Assembly: GCF_032773895.1 (NCBI RefSeq)
Contig: NZ_CP120416.1
Location: 494,001-558,000, forward strand
Source of the DNA: Teredinibacter sp. KSP-S5-2
Lineage (GTDB): Bacteria; Pseudomonadota; Gammaproteobacteria; Pseudomonadales; Cellvibrionaceae
DNA: 64,000 bases
Direction of reading: 5' to 3'
Positions 25,761 to 35,891 of this stretch are shown piece by piece. Both the position numbers and the translations under genes were made by a program. The notes beneath the pieces were generated by a model, which ran no database searches, was not told the DNA's origin, and worked only from the letters and a program-made list of their open reading frames with translations. The first letter of the stretch is position 1; each line of letters begins with the position of its first letter.

Positions 25761-26123
25761 TGTTAATTTCCAATTCTTATATCTTATGTTAGTTAGTAGT
25801 AAAAATTATGGGCTATATATTTATTACGTTGAACGCTTTATAGCGATGTTTTCTTGTATCGTGAGTCGTGCTCTAGGCCGCGTTTATGAAATTAATTAAA
25901 TCTGGTGCAAAGGTTTGCCGATGCTATCATTTTTTTGTTACGACCGGTATGAATAGTTGGCAGTTTAGGTGCGCTTTTTGACTGGAGTCGACTTTTTGTT
26001 TTGTTGACCGCTTTTTCTCTTACTGTTTTATAGAATTAAATTTTTCTAATATTGTTTTAAAAATTAAAAAAATATCGTTTAACCTTCTTGTCTCCTGAAG
26101 TGCTTGGCGTTGAATGATAATGA

Positions 26124-26146
26124 CCAGCCGTTAGGTTGGGTTTTTT
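26124..26146 (+). terminator. terminator-like hairpin in leader of Gfo/Idh gene
   Basis: CCAGCC, loop GTTA, GGTTGG (one G-T pair), then GTTTTTT. It ends 22 bases before the ATG of the oxidoreductase. It could be an attenuator or end an upstream transcript; no gene is seen in the 408 bases before the ATG, which are otherwise AT-rich and unremarkable. Confidence 0.45.
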
Positions 26147-26168
26147 CTTTTCCCATTAAGGGGGGCTT

Positions 26169-27155
26169 ATGAAAACCGTTTTCTACTATTGCGTCAGGCT
26201 TGCCAGTGTCTGTATTTTTTCTTTGTTTTACGTTTCCAGTATTCAAGCGGATGAATTACGTTTGGGAATTATTGGCCTGGATACTATGCACAGCACTGCA
26301 TTTACCACAATGATCAATGACCCTCAGGACGCAACAATGTCTGATGTCCGTGTGGTAGCAGCCTACCCTTACGGTTCTACCCGGATGGAGCGCAATGCCA
26401 GGGAAATTGTGCAGTTCAGCAAAGAAATTCAGGGTTATGGCGTTGTTCTGGTGGATTCCATTGAAGCTTTATTAAAACAAGTGGACGGAGTGATGTTACT
26501 CACCAACGATGGACTTTTGCACCTGGAACAAATTAAACCCGTTATCGAAGCTGGGTTGCCGATATTTCTGGATAAACCCATTGCGGCGGATTTTCCTGAA
26601 TCTGTGCAAATATATTCACTGGCCAAAAAACATCAGGTTCCTGTTTTTTCGGCTTCAGCACTTCGTTACCAAAGTAAAGCCCAGGCGGTTCGTCACCAGA
26701 ACTTGGTTGGGGAGGTGTTAGGTGCCGATGGTTATAGCCCGTACTATGAAGAGGCTCAGCATAGTGACTATTACTGGTATGGCATTCATGCTGTGGAGAC
26801 TGTTTACACCTTGATGGGGCCGGGATGTAAGCGGGTGAAAAGAATTATTGGCCAGCACAGCGATATGATTATCGGCGAGTGGCAAGACGGTCGAATTGGT
26901 ACGGTCAGAACCGATAGAAATGGCGCACAGTTCTATGGTGGCACGGCTTATGGCCGCGAGGGTGTGGTAAATGTCGGGCCGTTTGAAGGTTATCGTCCTC
27001 TGGTGGAGCAGATTGTTCAGTTCTTTCGTAGTAAAAAATCGCCTGTCGCAGCTGAGGAAACGCTTGAAATTTATGCTTTCATGAAAGCGGCGCAATTGAG
27101 CAGGCTGAATGATGGTGCATGGATTGAGTTGGAGAAGGTGACTAAAGGAAAGTAG
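26169..27155 (+). CDS. exported Gfo/Idh/MocA-family oxidoreductase
   Basis: 328 residues. The Rossmann N-terminus is LRLGIIGLDTMHSTAF, the family motif appears as FLDKPIAAD (Asp for the usual Glu), and SASALRYQSKAQAV and WYGIHAVETVYTLMG fit the substrate domain with its conserved His. The enzyme would oxidise or reduce a sugar or sugar-like compound with NAD(P). A plain Sec signal peptide (VRLASVCIFSLFYVSSIQA) precedes the Rossmann fold; there is no twin-arginine motif, which exported cofactor enzymes usually need. Strong RBS AAGGGGGG. The cofactor loop is degenerate, so activity is uncertain. Confidence 0.8.
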   Translation: MKTVFYYCVRLASVCIFSLFYVSSIQADELRLGIIGLDTMHSTAFTTMINDPQDATMSDVRVVAAYPYGSTRMERNAREIVQFSKEIQGYGVVLVDSIEALLKQVDGVMLLTNDGLLHLEQIKPVIEAGLPIFLDKPIAADFPESVQIYSLAKKHQVPVFSASALRYQSKAQAVRHQNLVGEVLGADGYSPYYEEAQHSDYYWYGIHAVETVYTLMGPGCKRVKRIIGQHSDMIIGEWQDGRIGTVRTDRNGAQFYGGTAYGREGVVNVGPFEGYRPLVEQIVQFFRSKKSPVAAEETLEIYAFMKAAQLSRLNDGAWIELEKVTKGK

Positions 27156-27798
27156 GGGCTGGTACTGCTTTTCGGGCTTGTATGAATTACATTCAGCAGG
27201 CTCTTTTGCCAGAGTTGTGTTTTCTCTTGTTTCGTCCCTTAAAATGGCAAATCTTATCGCCTCCTTTATATGAAGAAATGGGGTGACTGAAGATTGTTAA
27301 ATAGCGAGTGCTAGCCTGGATGCTGCACTTGCTAATGCTCTATCTACTCAACGTCTTTTTCGTATTCTTCCAAAAACACCTCCTTATAGGTTCTGATTTT
27401 TCATCCAGATAGATCGATTTTTTTCTTATTTGGTTGCTGTTCGTGAAAATATAAATTGATTATAAGTATTTAACTTATTGATTTTAAATGTTTTTTTATT
27501 TTGTTCCGTGTTTCTCGTAAAAACCCGTGCAAGGGTCACACAAAATTTTTACCGAAGGCGCTAACCTCGGTTGGGCTGGAACTGTGTTTTGGCAAGATTG
27601 GTTCATGGCAATGAATAACTACGAATAAATATGCCTGACCTAAGTGCAGTCCAGCTAGGAAATCCGATTCACTCCATCGGGTTTTCTTGGTTGGGGCTGT
27701 AGCCCACCGAATAACTCTAATAACAATTAACAATGCAACCGCCATTGGCTAAATCGCGATCGCGTTTTTGCGTAGTGGCTTTCTCTAGGAGAATAGCA
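27156..27798. other. promoter region of the GH19 gene, no gene seen
   Basis: 643 bases, AT-rich until about 27530. No convincing ORF or stable hairpin. AGGAGA just before 27799 is the RBS of the chitinase-like gene. Any binding site of the GH18-LytTR sensor or the double-XRE protein could lie here; I found no clear repeat. Confidence 0.5.
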
Positions 27799-30700
27799 AT
27801 GTCTATTTCTAAACGATGCAAACTCTGTGTCGCTATTCCTATCGCATTGAGCGCTATGGTGACGAGCCAAGTTCAAGCGGTGGGTAATTGCGATGCAAAT
27901 GTTTACCCTAACTGGACGCAGGTAGACTGGAAGGGCGATCCAAGCCATGCGGCGAGTGGCGATGTCATGGTTTACCAAAGTGCTGCTTATAAAGCGAAAT
28001 GGTGGACTCAATCCGCTCCCGGTAGTGACGAATCCTGGGAATTCCTGGAAAACTGTGGCTCAAGCTCAAGCTCAAGCTCCAGTTCTTCTTCAAGTAGCAG
28101 TTCCAGCTCGTCTTCTTCGAGTTCCAGTAGCTCCTCAAGCAGCTCGTCCAGTTCATCAAGCAGTTCCAGCTCATCCTCCAGTTCAAGTAGCTCCAGCTCA
28201 TCTTCGAGCAGCAGTTCAAGCTCTTCCAGTTCGGGTGGTAGCGCGTGTGATGGTATTAATGCGTACCCGGATTGGCCGCAAACAGATTGGCAGGGTAACC
28301 CAAGCCACGCCAACGCCGGCGATAAAATGCAGCACGAAGGTTCTGCGTACACAGCAAACTGGTGGACCGCTTCTGTTCCTGGCAGTGATGGATCGTGGAC
28401 ATTCAGTTTCTCCTGTGCCAGTTCTTCTTCCAGCAGTGGTTCAAGTTCCTCCGGTGGTGGCTCAACGCTTCCAAACCGCGCAGACCCTGTCAGCCTTAAA
28501 GTACATGGCTGGCCAGAATATCTGGCGATGGGAACAATTACCGATAATAGCTTCTCTCGTAATGCTGATTTAGCGTCTTCTCAAGTGGATGCAATCTTCA
28601 AATATGCTGGTGATGGTGCGGGTAACCGTGGTGCGGTGATCGAGCCAACTGTGACCTTGCAAACTATTCAGCAGGCAAACGATATCGAGCAAATCCGTGG
28701 TGGCGATGTAAACCCAACCATGGTGGTTTATACGGCGAACGCCAGCGGTGGTGGTGTCGCATCAGAAGATATTCTGATTTACGACAATTTGGTCATGCAC
28801 TATCAAAACTTGATTCGTATGAGTGCTGCAATGCAGGCGAGCAAAGACGCAAATGATGCTTCTGCCGGCTCGGTTGTATTAAATGCGGACTTATTTGGAG
28901 AGTGGCAAGCAAGCCGGACGTCAATGTTTAAGGCGGCTTACGGTGATGCCAGTGCCTGGACACCCATTTTGGTTAAACAAGCATTGAAAGAAGCGATAAC
29001 CAAAGAAGCGGATTACAAAGTTAATGGCGCTCAGTCGCTCAGTACTTTGTATGATCTAACTGCGTTGCAAACCGAGATCGACACTCTAATTGAAGACAAC
29101 GTTAAAGGTTGGGTGAAATCACAAAACTTGGTGATGACACGTTTCAGCCCGGATGTGGCATTTGGTTGGGTAGTAAATTTGTGGAACCCCGGTAGCGCAA
29201 ACTGGGTACACACAGACTACTCTGGTCAACAAGCTGTTTGGGATGCGGCCTCACAAAGTACTGCCGGGTTTGTTGAGTTTATCGGTGCTTATGACAATGA
29301 TGAGTTCCGTCCAGACTTCCTGACCTTTGATAAGTATGAGCGCGATGGCTTCTCTCCTGCTGCACGTGGCAACTATGCTTTCGGTGCAAAAGAGTGGGAA
29401 AACTATCTCAACTACGTTAAGCAGATTACCGACTATATCGATACCCCTGCCATGATCTGGCAAATCCCAGGTGGCCATATGGCAACCGTTGGTGAAGACA
29501 TCGGTACATACGACTTAGCGAATCATTCTGCCAGTGGTGCCACTTACTTCATGGGCGATAAAAATGTCGGTAAAGATATTTCCAACATCCGCAGTGAAGT
29601 GTTGAGCATTCCGTTGAATGCAACCATTTATGACGGAGCAACTTCTGTTCAGGCATTGTTGCAACAAACACCTAATTACGATTGGGGTGTGAGCCAATTG
29701 CGTCGAGCAGCTTACAGCAATGTGTTCTCCATTATGTGGGGTGGTGGTTCGACTACGGCTGTTGTGCCTATTGCGACCAATGGCCCTGGTGATAACAACT
29801 GGCTGAAAAATAAAGTGGTGTCTTACCAAACTAAAGGACGCGTTCCTCTTTACTATGTTGGCGGTGGCGCTGCTACAACCCCCATTACGTCACTTCCTGC
29901 ATTGAATACAGAGTTGGAAAGCCTGGAAACCAAGATGAACAATGAAGTCTTCTTGACTCAATTGCCAGATAACTCTTGGATTCCTTCTACGATTTATAAG
30001 TGGAATGACTTCCTGGCGGCACTTAACTCCATGCACAACGTGGGCGTTGAAAATGTGAAGTTCTGGTTAACCGAACCAGGTGTGGATGATGCAACTAACA
30101 TCAAATACGCCAAGGTGGCGATTGCTTCGTTCCTTGCACAAAGTATGAAGGAAACCATCCAATACGATGCGTGTGATGAAAATAACTGGTCGATTAATAC
30201 TGGCGATCCAGTGAATTATCCTCTTTCCGCTTCTTGTGGACAGTTACAGCAAAACTACGAAGAGTATGGGGTGAACCCTGCAACCGGTAACGACTTGCCT
30301 TACTCTTGTCCTCGCAACCCCAAAATGGAAATGACAGCGATTACTCATGCGAAATGGTACGGCGCACCTGCTCCATTGTTTGTTGCTCCTGATCGTGTAT
30401 TGAATGATTTGGGCTTGTTAGTGAATGGCAATGTGGGTTACTGGAATTACGGTGACAACCAGGATTGCTACGGTGATAAACCCACCTTCGATCCATCCAA
30501 ACAAGTGTACTTGCGTGAGTCGTGCGCCAGCTACCAAGACCAGAAAGCCGGTAAATTTGTGTGGGATGGTTCTGCACAGAAATCGCTTGAAGGTTGTGGT
30601 TGGTGGGGCCGTGGTGTTATCCAAACCACTGGACGATACAACTTCGGTAAGTTGAACCACTTCATGGGACGAAGCCATGTTGATCCGGATATCGTAGGTA

Positions 30701-31089
30701 CAACGGTTGAAGGTATTGATGTGAAGGCTGCGCCAGAAAGTCCACTCTATGCCGACATGGATTTGTGTTTCAATCCTGAGCTTGTGTGTAGTACGCAAGA
30801 GCACGGTGAAATTAAGTGGATTGCAGGTATCTTCTACTGGATGAATGAAGTTCAAGGCTACAACGATGTTGGCGGTACTTATGCTGACTGGAACTATTTC
30901 GAACAGCTTAAAGCTTATGTTGACGGTGGTTTGGTTGGTACCAAGTTTATCGATGATATCTCCGGTATTGTAAACCGTGGTTGTCCAGATAAAACGTGTC
31001 CAATCAGCGGTCCGGTTGATGGCTTGGATAAACGTCAAGAAAACTTCTTCAAAGCTTTGCAGGCAATGGGACTCAACCCTACAAAATAA
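27799..31089 (+). CDS. exported bimodular GH19 chitinase-like protein with two CBM5/12
   Basis: 1096 residues from the ATG at 27799 (AGGAGA RBS; the longer frame to 27733 lacks one). Signal peptide, CBM5/12 (CDANVYPNWTQVDW to WEFLENC), a long polyserine linker, a second CBM5/12 (CDGINAYPDWPQTDW, ANWWTASVPGSDG) and a short linker. Then about 480 residues that look like a TIM barrel of a kind I cannot name (LTFDKYERDGFSP, PAMIWQIPGGHMATVGEDIG). The last about 320 residues are GH19-like: IASFLAQSMKETIQYDAC carries the catalytic Glu near 785, and GCGWWGRGVIQTTGRYNFGK near 933 is the GH19/lysozyme-fold motif. It should cut chitin at the cell surface or in the medium. Confidence 0.85.
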   Translation: MSISKRCKLCVAIPIALSAMVTSQVQAVGNCDANVYPNWTQVDWKGDPSHAASGDVMVYQSAAYKAKWWTQSAPGSDESWEFLENCGSSSSSSSSSSSSSSSSSSSSSSSSSSSSSSSSSSSSSSSSSSSSSSSSSSSSSSSSSSGGSACDGINAYPDWPQTDWQGNPSHANAGDKMQHEGSAYTANWWTASVPGSDGSWTFSFSCASSSSSSGSSSSGGGSTLPNRADPVSLKVHGWPEYLAMGTITDNSFSRNADLASSQVDAIFKYAGDGAGNRGAVIEPTVTLQTIQQANDIEQIRGGDVNPTMVVYTANASGGGVASEDILIYDNLVMHYQNLIRMSAAMQASKDANDASAGSVVLNADLFGEWQASRTSMFKAAYGDASAWTPILVKQALKEAITKEADYKVNGAQSLSTLYDLTALQTEIDTLIEDNVKGWVKSQNLVMTRFSPDVAFGWVVNLWNPGSANWVHTDYSGQQAVWDAASQSTAGFVEFIGAYDNDEFRPDFLTFDKYERDGFSPAARGNYAFGAKEWENYLNYVKQITDYIDTPAMIWQIPGGHMATVGEDIGTYDLANHSASGATYFMGDKNVGKDISNIRSEVLSIPLNATIYDGATSVQALLQQTPNYDWGVSQLRRAAYSNVFSIMWGGGSTTAVVPIATNGPGDNNWLKNKVVSYQTKGRVPLYYVGGGAATTPITSLPALNTELESLETKMNNEVFLTQLPDNSWIPSTIYKWNDFLAALNSMHNVGVENVKFWLTEPGVDDATNIKYAKVAIASFLAQSMKETIQYDACDENNWSINTGDPVNYPLSASCGQLQQNYEEYGVNPATGNDLPYSCPRNPKMEMTAITHAKWYGAPAPLFVAPDRVLNDLGLLVNGNVGYWNYGDNQDCYGDKPTFDPSKQVYLRESCASYQDQKAGKFVWDGSAQKSLEGCGWWGRGVIQTTGRYNFGKLNHFMGRSHVDPDIVGTTVEGIDVKAAPESPLYADMDLCFNPELVCSTQEHGEIKWIAGIFYWMNEVQGYNDVGGTYADWNYFEQLKAYVDGGLVGTKFIDDISGIVNRGCPDKTCPISGPVDGLDKRQENFFKALQAMGLNPTK

Positions 31090-31119
31090 CGGTACGAGTA
31101 CCTTTGCTGTCTTAGATTA

Positions 31120-31148
31120 CCCGCCGGAGGATCCCGGCGGGTTTTTTT
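31120..31148 (+). terminator. intrinsic terminator after GH19 gene
   Basis: CCCGCCGG, a six-base loop, CCGGCGGG, then seven Ts: eight perfect G-C pairs, a very strong terminator. Confidence 0.9.
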
Positions 31149-31305
31149 ATTCGGTCTGAACTATTTATTTCCAATGGAAAGGTTTTTCTTTTCTTAACTA
31201 AACCACTTGGATGTTTTTTGGATGGCATAGCGGGCAAGTCCGGTCATATTTCTCGCTGTATTCCGTTGGTTTTTTGTTAAGTAAAATAAAAGCAAGCACT
31301 TAAGC

Positions 31306-32976
31306 TTAAGCGGCCGATTCTGTTTCTTCTCGTGGAGATTTTTTCGGAAATTCCATATGAATGGTGGTATGAACGCCGGGCTCTGATTCAATAATAATGC
31401 TTCCGCCCAAGGGGCCTGTCACAATATTATGGATAATATGTAAGCCCAAACCATTATTCCCTTGTCCAAGGGTGGTGGTAAAAAATGGATCAAAAACCTT
31501 ACCAATATTTTTCTCTTCAATACCGATGCCATCGTCTTTAAAATCAATAAACACTTTTCCGGCTGATTCGTGAATGCTGATTTTAATTACGCCAGACTCT
31601 TTTTCTTTAAATCCATGCGCAATGGAATTCTGTATTAAGCTGTCTATCACTTCACCTAATGGGCCGGGGTAGCTATCAAGCTCAATGGGGTAGGGTAAGT
31701 GCACATCAAGCTGTATTCCGTGTTCCCGAAGTTGCGGCATAAAGGCGCGCTTAATATCGTGAATGACTTCGTCAATCATAAAGGTTCGTCGTTGTGATGT
31801 GACCCTGTCGATGGAGAGTTGCTTGAAGCTGCTAATGAGTGAGGAGGCTCGATTTAAACTGGTTTCTACAATCTCTGCGCCTTCTTTCATTTCATTTAGA
31901 TAAGAATCTAATTCGGTTTTGGTTATACCTTTTTTCATCTTATCCTGAATGGACTGAGTGGCGCTGTTGAGGAACGTTATGGCTGTTAAACCATTGCCGA
32001 CAGGCGTATTTAACTCGTGGGATATTCCTGCAACCAGTGAGCCAAGTGCAGACAGTTTTTCGGATTGAATTAATTTCTCTTGCGTTGATTTGAGTTCTTC
32101 CAGTGTGTTCGATAAGTCTTCATTGAGTTTCAGTAGATCAGCAGTACGTTGGTTGACTCTGTCTTCAAGGGTTTGATTGTGGGTTTCAATAATATTGATT
32201 TTCTCCAGTATGGCCTCTCGCATGTTATCGAAGGTTATGGCCAGGCACTCGAGTTCATCTCCGTAGTGGTTGTCATCGGTTTCTTTCTTGACATTTGACG
32301 GGGTAAGGTCTCGTGTTCGTTCGGCCAGTTCTCTTAACGGTACTGCCAAAATATTCCGTGTGAAATAGAGAAAAATCAACCAGAGTGCGAGGGTCTTGAT
32401 GACAGAGTTAATAATGATCAGGATGAAACCATATTTAACCCGCTCCATTACGGTATCGTTATCTGAGTAGATATGTCCGTAACCAATATATTGGTTCTGG
32501 GATAAGTTGTTTTTATCGTGAATAATTGGAAAAGTGTACTCGTATAACACCTTGCTTCCCGAGTTCGTTTGGGTCTTCTTGTGTTTGATATTTTGCTCAG
32601 GTATTTTGGATAGAAGGTGAGTATTATCGGCGTTGTTGTCGTAGGTGCCGATAGACGCCAGTATTTGACCTCTGGTATCGACAATCTTTACGCCGACGAC
32701 AAAGTCGATTTCGTTCATCCCTTTGAGGGTTGAGCTCAGTTGAATGCTATCGAAGGTCCAGACCGATTCAGCAATACTGTGCTTGAAGGTTTGTTCCAGG
32801 CCAACCAGTTCGACGAAAATGCCTTTTTTAACGTGAGAATATTCTGCCAGTAGTTGAGCGGTTGTGACAACGATGGTCACAATCAGATAGCAGCCAAATA
32901 CATAGCGTAATAATCTGAGACCGATGGAGTTTTCGAAAACTCGGGTGTCGTGATCTTTAGGCTGAAAAATTCTCAA
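31306..32976 (-). CDS. membrane sensor histidine kinase, orphan
   Basis: 556 residues. Membrane helices at about 24-43 and 184-206 enclose a periplasmic sensor of about 140 residues. A HAMP segment and coiled coil (NQTLEDRVNQRTADLLKLN) lead to the phospho-acceptor SHELNTPVGN (His 320), then the ATPase domain with NSIAHGF (N box), DDGIGIEE (G1) and GNNGLGLHI (G2). It senses something in the periplasm and phosphorylates a response regulator that is not next to it. The start is a TTG; a five-codon ORF ending on it (ATG at 32990) is close upstream. The ligand is unknown. Confidence 0.9.
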   Translation of the reverse strand: MRIFQPKDHDTRVFENSIGLRLLRYVFGCYLIVTIVVTTAQLLAEYSHVKKGIFVELVGLEQTFKHSIAESVWTFDSIQLSSTLKGMNEIDFVVGVKIVDTRGQILASIGTYDNNADNTHLLSKIPEQNIKHKKTQTNSGSKVLYEYTFPIIHDKNNLSQNQYIGYGHIYSDNDTVMERVKYGFILIIINSVIKTLALWLIFLYFTRNILAVPLRELAERTRDLTPSNVKKETDDNHYGDELECLAITFDNMREAILEKINIIETHNQTLEDRVNQRTADLLKLNEDLSNTLEELKSTQEKLIQSEKLSALGSLVAGISHELNTPVGNGLTAITFLNSATQSIQDKMKKGITKTELDSYLNEMKEGAEIVETSLNRASSLISSFKQLSIDRVTSQRRTFMIDEVIHDIKRAFMPQLREHGIQLDVHLPYPIELDSYPGPLGEVIDSLIQNSIAHGFKEKESGVIKISIHESAGKVFIDFKDDGIGIEEKNIGKVFDPFFTTTLGQGNNGLGLHIIHNIVTGPLGGSIIIESEPGVHTTIHMEFPKKSPREETESAA

Positions 32977-33060
32977 TCGTTAGAACTCATATAAACAAAA
33001 GAATGCTAGTTTTTAGTATAGATCCTAATTGGGTGTGGTTTTTTTTGATTCTTTACCTCG

Positions 33061-33255
33061 TTAACATTCGTTCTCGTGCGCCAGTGATAGGTTAATATTG
33101 CCGTCAGATGAAACCTCTATGTGAATGTTTATTGGTCGACAACAGACTTCGCAATCCTCAATATAGTTTTGCTCTGTATTACTTGCATCGACTAACAAAG
33201 TAATTTTTTCTCCGCAATACGGGCAGTAGTCTGTCACTTCTTGTTGTAATTCCAT
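33061..33255 (-). CDS. CPxCG-motif Cys-rich small protein
   Basis: 64 residues. YCPYCGEKITLLVD and EDCEVCCRPINIHIEV give two Cys pairs for zinc, as in the CPXCG-motif family seen widely in gammaproteobacteria. Function unknown. The small size and conserved pattern make it a true gene. Confidence 0.85.
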   Translation of the reverse strand: MELQQEVTDYCPYCGEKITLLVDASNTEQNYIEDCEVCCRPINIHIEVSSDGNINLSLAHENEC

Positions 33256-33443
33256 GTGTGCTTATTCGTGTCTCGGGTGAGAAGTTAAGTTTGCTTCAAT
33301 CTATAAATATAGGCTGTTATAGATAAAAATTTTAACTAAGCAATAGATTTTTATTTATTGAGGCAAAACGTCTGCCTGCTACTGCGGATGACGCTATTTC
33401 GGTCTTTACTGAAGGTATCGCCAGTTTTTCAGAGGACAGAATT

Positions 33444-35273
33444 ATGTGTGGCATTGTGGGTGCAGTAGCTCAGAGAAATGTGGTTAGTATCCTGCTCGAA
33501 GGTTTAAAACGCCTGGAGTATCGCGGATACGATTCAGCTGGAATGGCGTCAATAGGTTCCGACGGTCAGCTCTTGTTAAATAAGGCGGCGGGTAAAGTAC
33601 ACAGTCTTGAGGAACAATTACTCGAGGCAAACTTCCGTGGCAGCATTGGCATTGCCCATACTCGATGGGCCACACATGGCGAGCCGAGTCAAAAAAATGC
33701 CCACCCGCATAAATCTGATCTGGTTGCCGTTGTACACAACGGTATTATCGAAAATTATGAATCCGTGAGGTCCATGCTTGAAGGTAAGGGTTATGTTTTT
33801 GAATCGGAAACGGACTCAGAAGTCATTGCTCACTTACTGAATGAAGAATATAAAACTGCTCGGGACCTGATCCTTGCATTACGCCAAACTGTGGTGCAAT
33901 TGCGTGGCGCTTACGGCATTGCGGCGGTGTGTGTGGAAGAGCCCAATACTTTGGTTGCCGCCAGAAGCGGCAGCCCTTTAGTCGTTGGTTTGGGGATCGA
34001 AGAGAATTTTGTCGCTTCAGATCAAATTGCGTTGCGTCCGGTAACGGATAGGTTCATCTATTTGGAAGAGGGGGATCTGGTTCGTTTGACATCAAATAGT
34101 CTGGCGATCTTTGATGCCGAAGGCCAGTTGGTTGATCGTAAAACCACCCGAATATCCGATACCACCTATGACAGCGACAAAGGTGAGTATCGTCATTACA
34201 TGTTGAAGGAAATCAATGAACAACCGGTGGCGATTAAACGAACCCTTGAAGGGCGTTTAAGTGACACCAAGGTACTGGAAGAAGCCTTTGGTATACATTC
34301 TGCGGAAATCTTTGATCGGGTAGATGCTGTGCAGATTGTGGCCTGCGGTACCAGTTATCATGCGGGGGTGGTGGCGAAGTATATTTTTGAAGAATGGGCC
34401 AATATCCCCTGTTATGTGGATATTGCTTCCGAGTTCCGCTATCGAAAAGTGATTACTCCCCCTAATTCCCTGTTTATCACTATCTCCCAGTCAGGGGAGA
34501 CGGCGGACACTTTGGCTGCATTGCGAATAGCAAAGGATTTAGGTGTGTTGGCGACTCTGGCTATTTGTAATGTGGCCAATAGTTCGATTGTTCGAGAGTC
34601 TGACCTTACGCTAATGACCCTGGCTGGAGCGGAAATCGGTGTGGCTTCAACTAAGGCATTTACCACTCAACTTGCGGCACTGCAGATACTCGGGATTGTG
34701 CTTGGACGGCGTAAAGGCCTGACACCTGAGAAGGAAGCGGAATGGGTTGGCGCTTTGCAGCAGTTACCTGAATTGTGTGACAAGGTACTTAAGCTCAACC
34801 AGGAAATCGAAACCATCAGTGAGGAATTTATTGATAAGGAGCATGCATTGTTTTTAGGGCGGGGGATTCAATACCCGGTCGCCTTGGAGGGCGCATTAAA
34901 GCTCAAGGAAATCTCCTATATTCATGCTGAAGCGTATCCGGCGGGTGAATTAAAGCATGGCCCATTGGCATTAGTGGATAACAATATGCCGGTGATCACC
35001 GTTGCACCCAACAATCAGTTGCTGGAGAAACTCAAGGCCAACCTGGAAGAGGTGCGAGCACGAGGTGGCAAGCTCTATGTATTTGCTGATGAAACCGCAG
35101 GTTTTGAGGCGGATGAAAACTGCTTGGTGTTTTCTTTGCCTCATGTTCCTTCTATATTAGAGCCCATTATTTACACCATACCTTTGCAGCTGTTGTCTTA
35201 TCATGTGGCGGTTATGCGCGGAACAGACGTCGACCAACCAAGGAACCTGGCAAAATCGGTAACTGTGGAATGA
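33444..35273 (+). CDS. glmS: glutamine-fructose-6-phosphate aminotransferase
   Basis: 609 residues, full length. [12 protein letters not shown] starts with the Cys nucleophile of the glutaminase domain, with [13 protein letters not shown] and [10 protein letters not shown] following. Two SIS domains bind fructose 6-phosphate ([47 protein letters not shown]), and the C-terminus ends LAKSVTVE as in the family. It makes glucosamine 6-phosphate from fructose 6-phosphate and glutamine, the entry to peptidoglycan and amino-sugar pools. RBS GAGGA precedes the ATG. No ribozyme-like leader is apparent by eye. Confidence 0.97.
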   Translation: MCGIVGAVAQRNVVSILLEGLKRLEYRGYDSAGMASIGSDGQLLLNKAAGKVHSLEEQLLEANFRGSIGIAHTRWATHGEPSQKNAHPHKSDLVAVVHNGIIENYESVRSMLEGKGYVFESETDSEVIAHLLNEEYKTARDLILALRQTVVQLRGAYGIAAVCVEEPNTLVAARSGSPLVVGLGIEENFVASDQIALRPVTDRFIYLEEGDLVRLTSNSLAIFDAEGQLVDRKTTRISDTTYDSDKGEYRHYMLKEINEQPVAIKRTLEGRLSDTKVLEEAFGIHSAEIFDRVDAVQIVACGTSYHAGVVAKYIFEEWANIPCYVDIASEFRYRKVITPPNSLFITISQSGETADTLAALRIAKDLGVLATLAICNVANSSIVRESDLTLMTLAGAEIGVASTKAFTTQLAALQILGIVLGRRKGLTPEKEAEWVGALQQLPELCDKVLKLNQEIETISEEFIDKEHALFLGRGIQYPVALEGALKLKEISYIHAEAYPAGELKHGPLALVDNNMPVITVAPNNQLLEKLKANLEEVRARGGKLYVFADETAGFEADENCLVFSLPHVPSILEPIIYTIPLQLLSYHVAVMRGTDVDQPRNLAKSVTVE

Positions 35274-35382
35274 GGTTGATCTCTATTAGGTTGAGTACAT
35301 ATCTGTTTCTGTCTGTCGTATATCATATGCCTGGAAGGTAGGAGTGAATAAGATTTGTATTCTGATGTTAGGAGAAGATTGC

Positions 35383-35691
35383 ATGAAAAAAATGATACTG
35401 GCGCTTGGGGTTGTTGTCTTGGGTGGGGGGAGTCTTCCGGCACTGTCGGCGGATGTTGCAGCGGGTAAAACCAAAGCGGATCAGCTATGTAAGAGCTGCC
35501 ATGGCCCCGAAGGCAAGGCCGCGATTCCTCTATACCCGCACTTAGCCGGGCAAAATACCATGTACCTGGAGAAGCAGCTAAAAGATTTCCGTAGTGGTAC
35601 CCGCAAAGACCCTGCCATGCAAGGCTTTGCCAAAATGCTGACTAACGATGATATTGCGAACCTTTCAGCGTATTACTCCTCTTTGAAGTAA
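35383..35691 (+). CDS. small periplasmic c-type cytochrome
   Basis: 102 residues from the ATG at 35383 (AGGAGAA RBS). Signal peptide (MILALGVVVLGGGSLPALSA), then one haem site CKSCH, HLAGQNTMYLEKQLKDF, and the Met ligand in PAMQGFAKML. A class I cytochrome c of the c553/c5 type that shuttles electrons in the periplasm. The partner is not clear from neighbours. Confidence 0.9.
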   Translation: MKKMILALGVVVLGGGSLPALSADVAAGKTKADQLCKSCHGPEGKAAIPLYPHLAGQNTMYLEKQLKDFRSGTRKDPAMQGFAKMLTNDDIANLSAYYSSLK

Positions 35692-35829
35692 ATACTTACT
35701 GTCCTTTCATCGCTCTCCTCTGGTCGTTTCAGGGGGGAGAGTGTTCCTTTGTCTCTCTCATTGCTTTTTACCTGGCTACCTGGTTTTCGTGATTCTGTAG
35801 TTTTTGGCTATTGTTATTTTTTGTACGAT

Positions 35830-35847
35830 ATGTATCATGGGATACAT
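35830..35847. promoter_or_regulatory. palindromic operator candidate before Xre/RES pair
   Basis: ATGTATC-ATGG-GATACAT is a perfect 7-bp inverted repeat, 44 bases before the antitoxin ATG and within the likely promoter. Xre-type antitoxins usually repress their own operon at such sites. Confidence 0.55.
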
Positions 35848-35891
35848 TGTTATCTTTAATGTGTCCTGTGATTTGTCATTGAGGTGAGTTT

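Noticed and set aside
28008-28352. Minus-strand frame rich in Glu-Leu opposite the GH19 polyserine linker, and similar frames near 14.9, 24.2 and 50.7 kb
   Set aside because: These are antisense shadows of serine codon runs, not genes.
33256-33443. glmS ribozyme leader
   Set aside because: That ribozyme is a feature of Gram-positive glmS genes, and no matching core was seen in this short leader.
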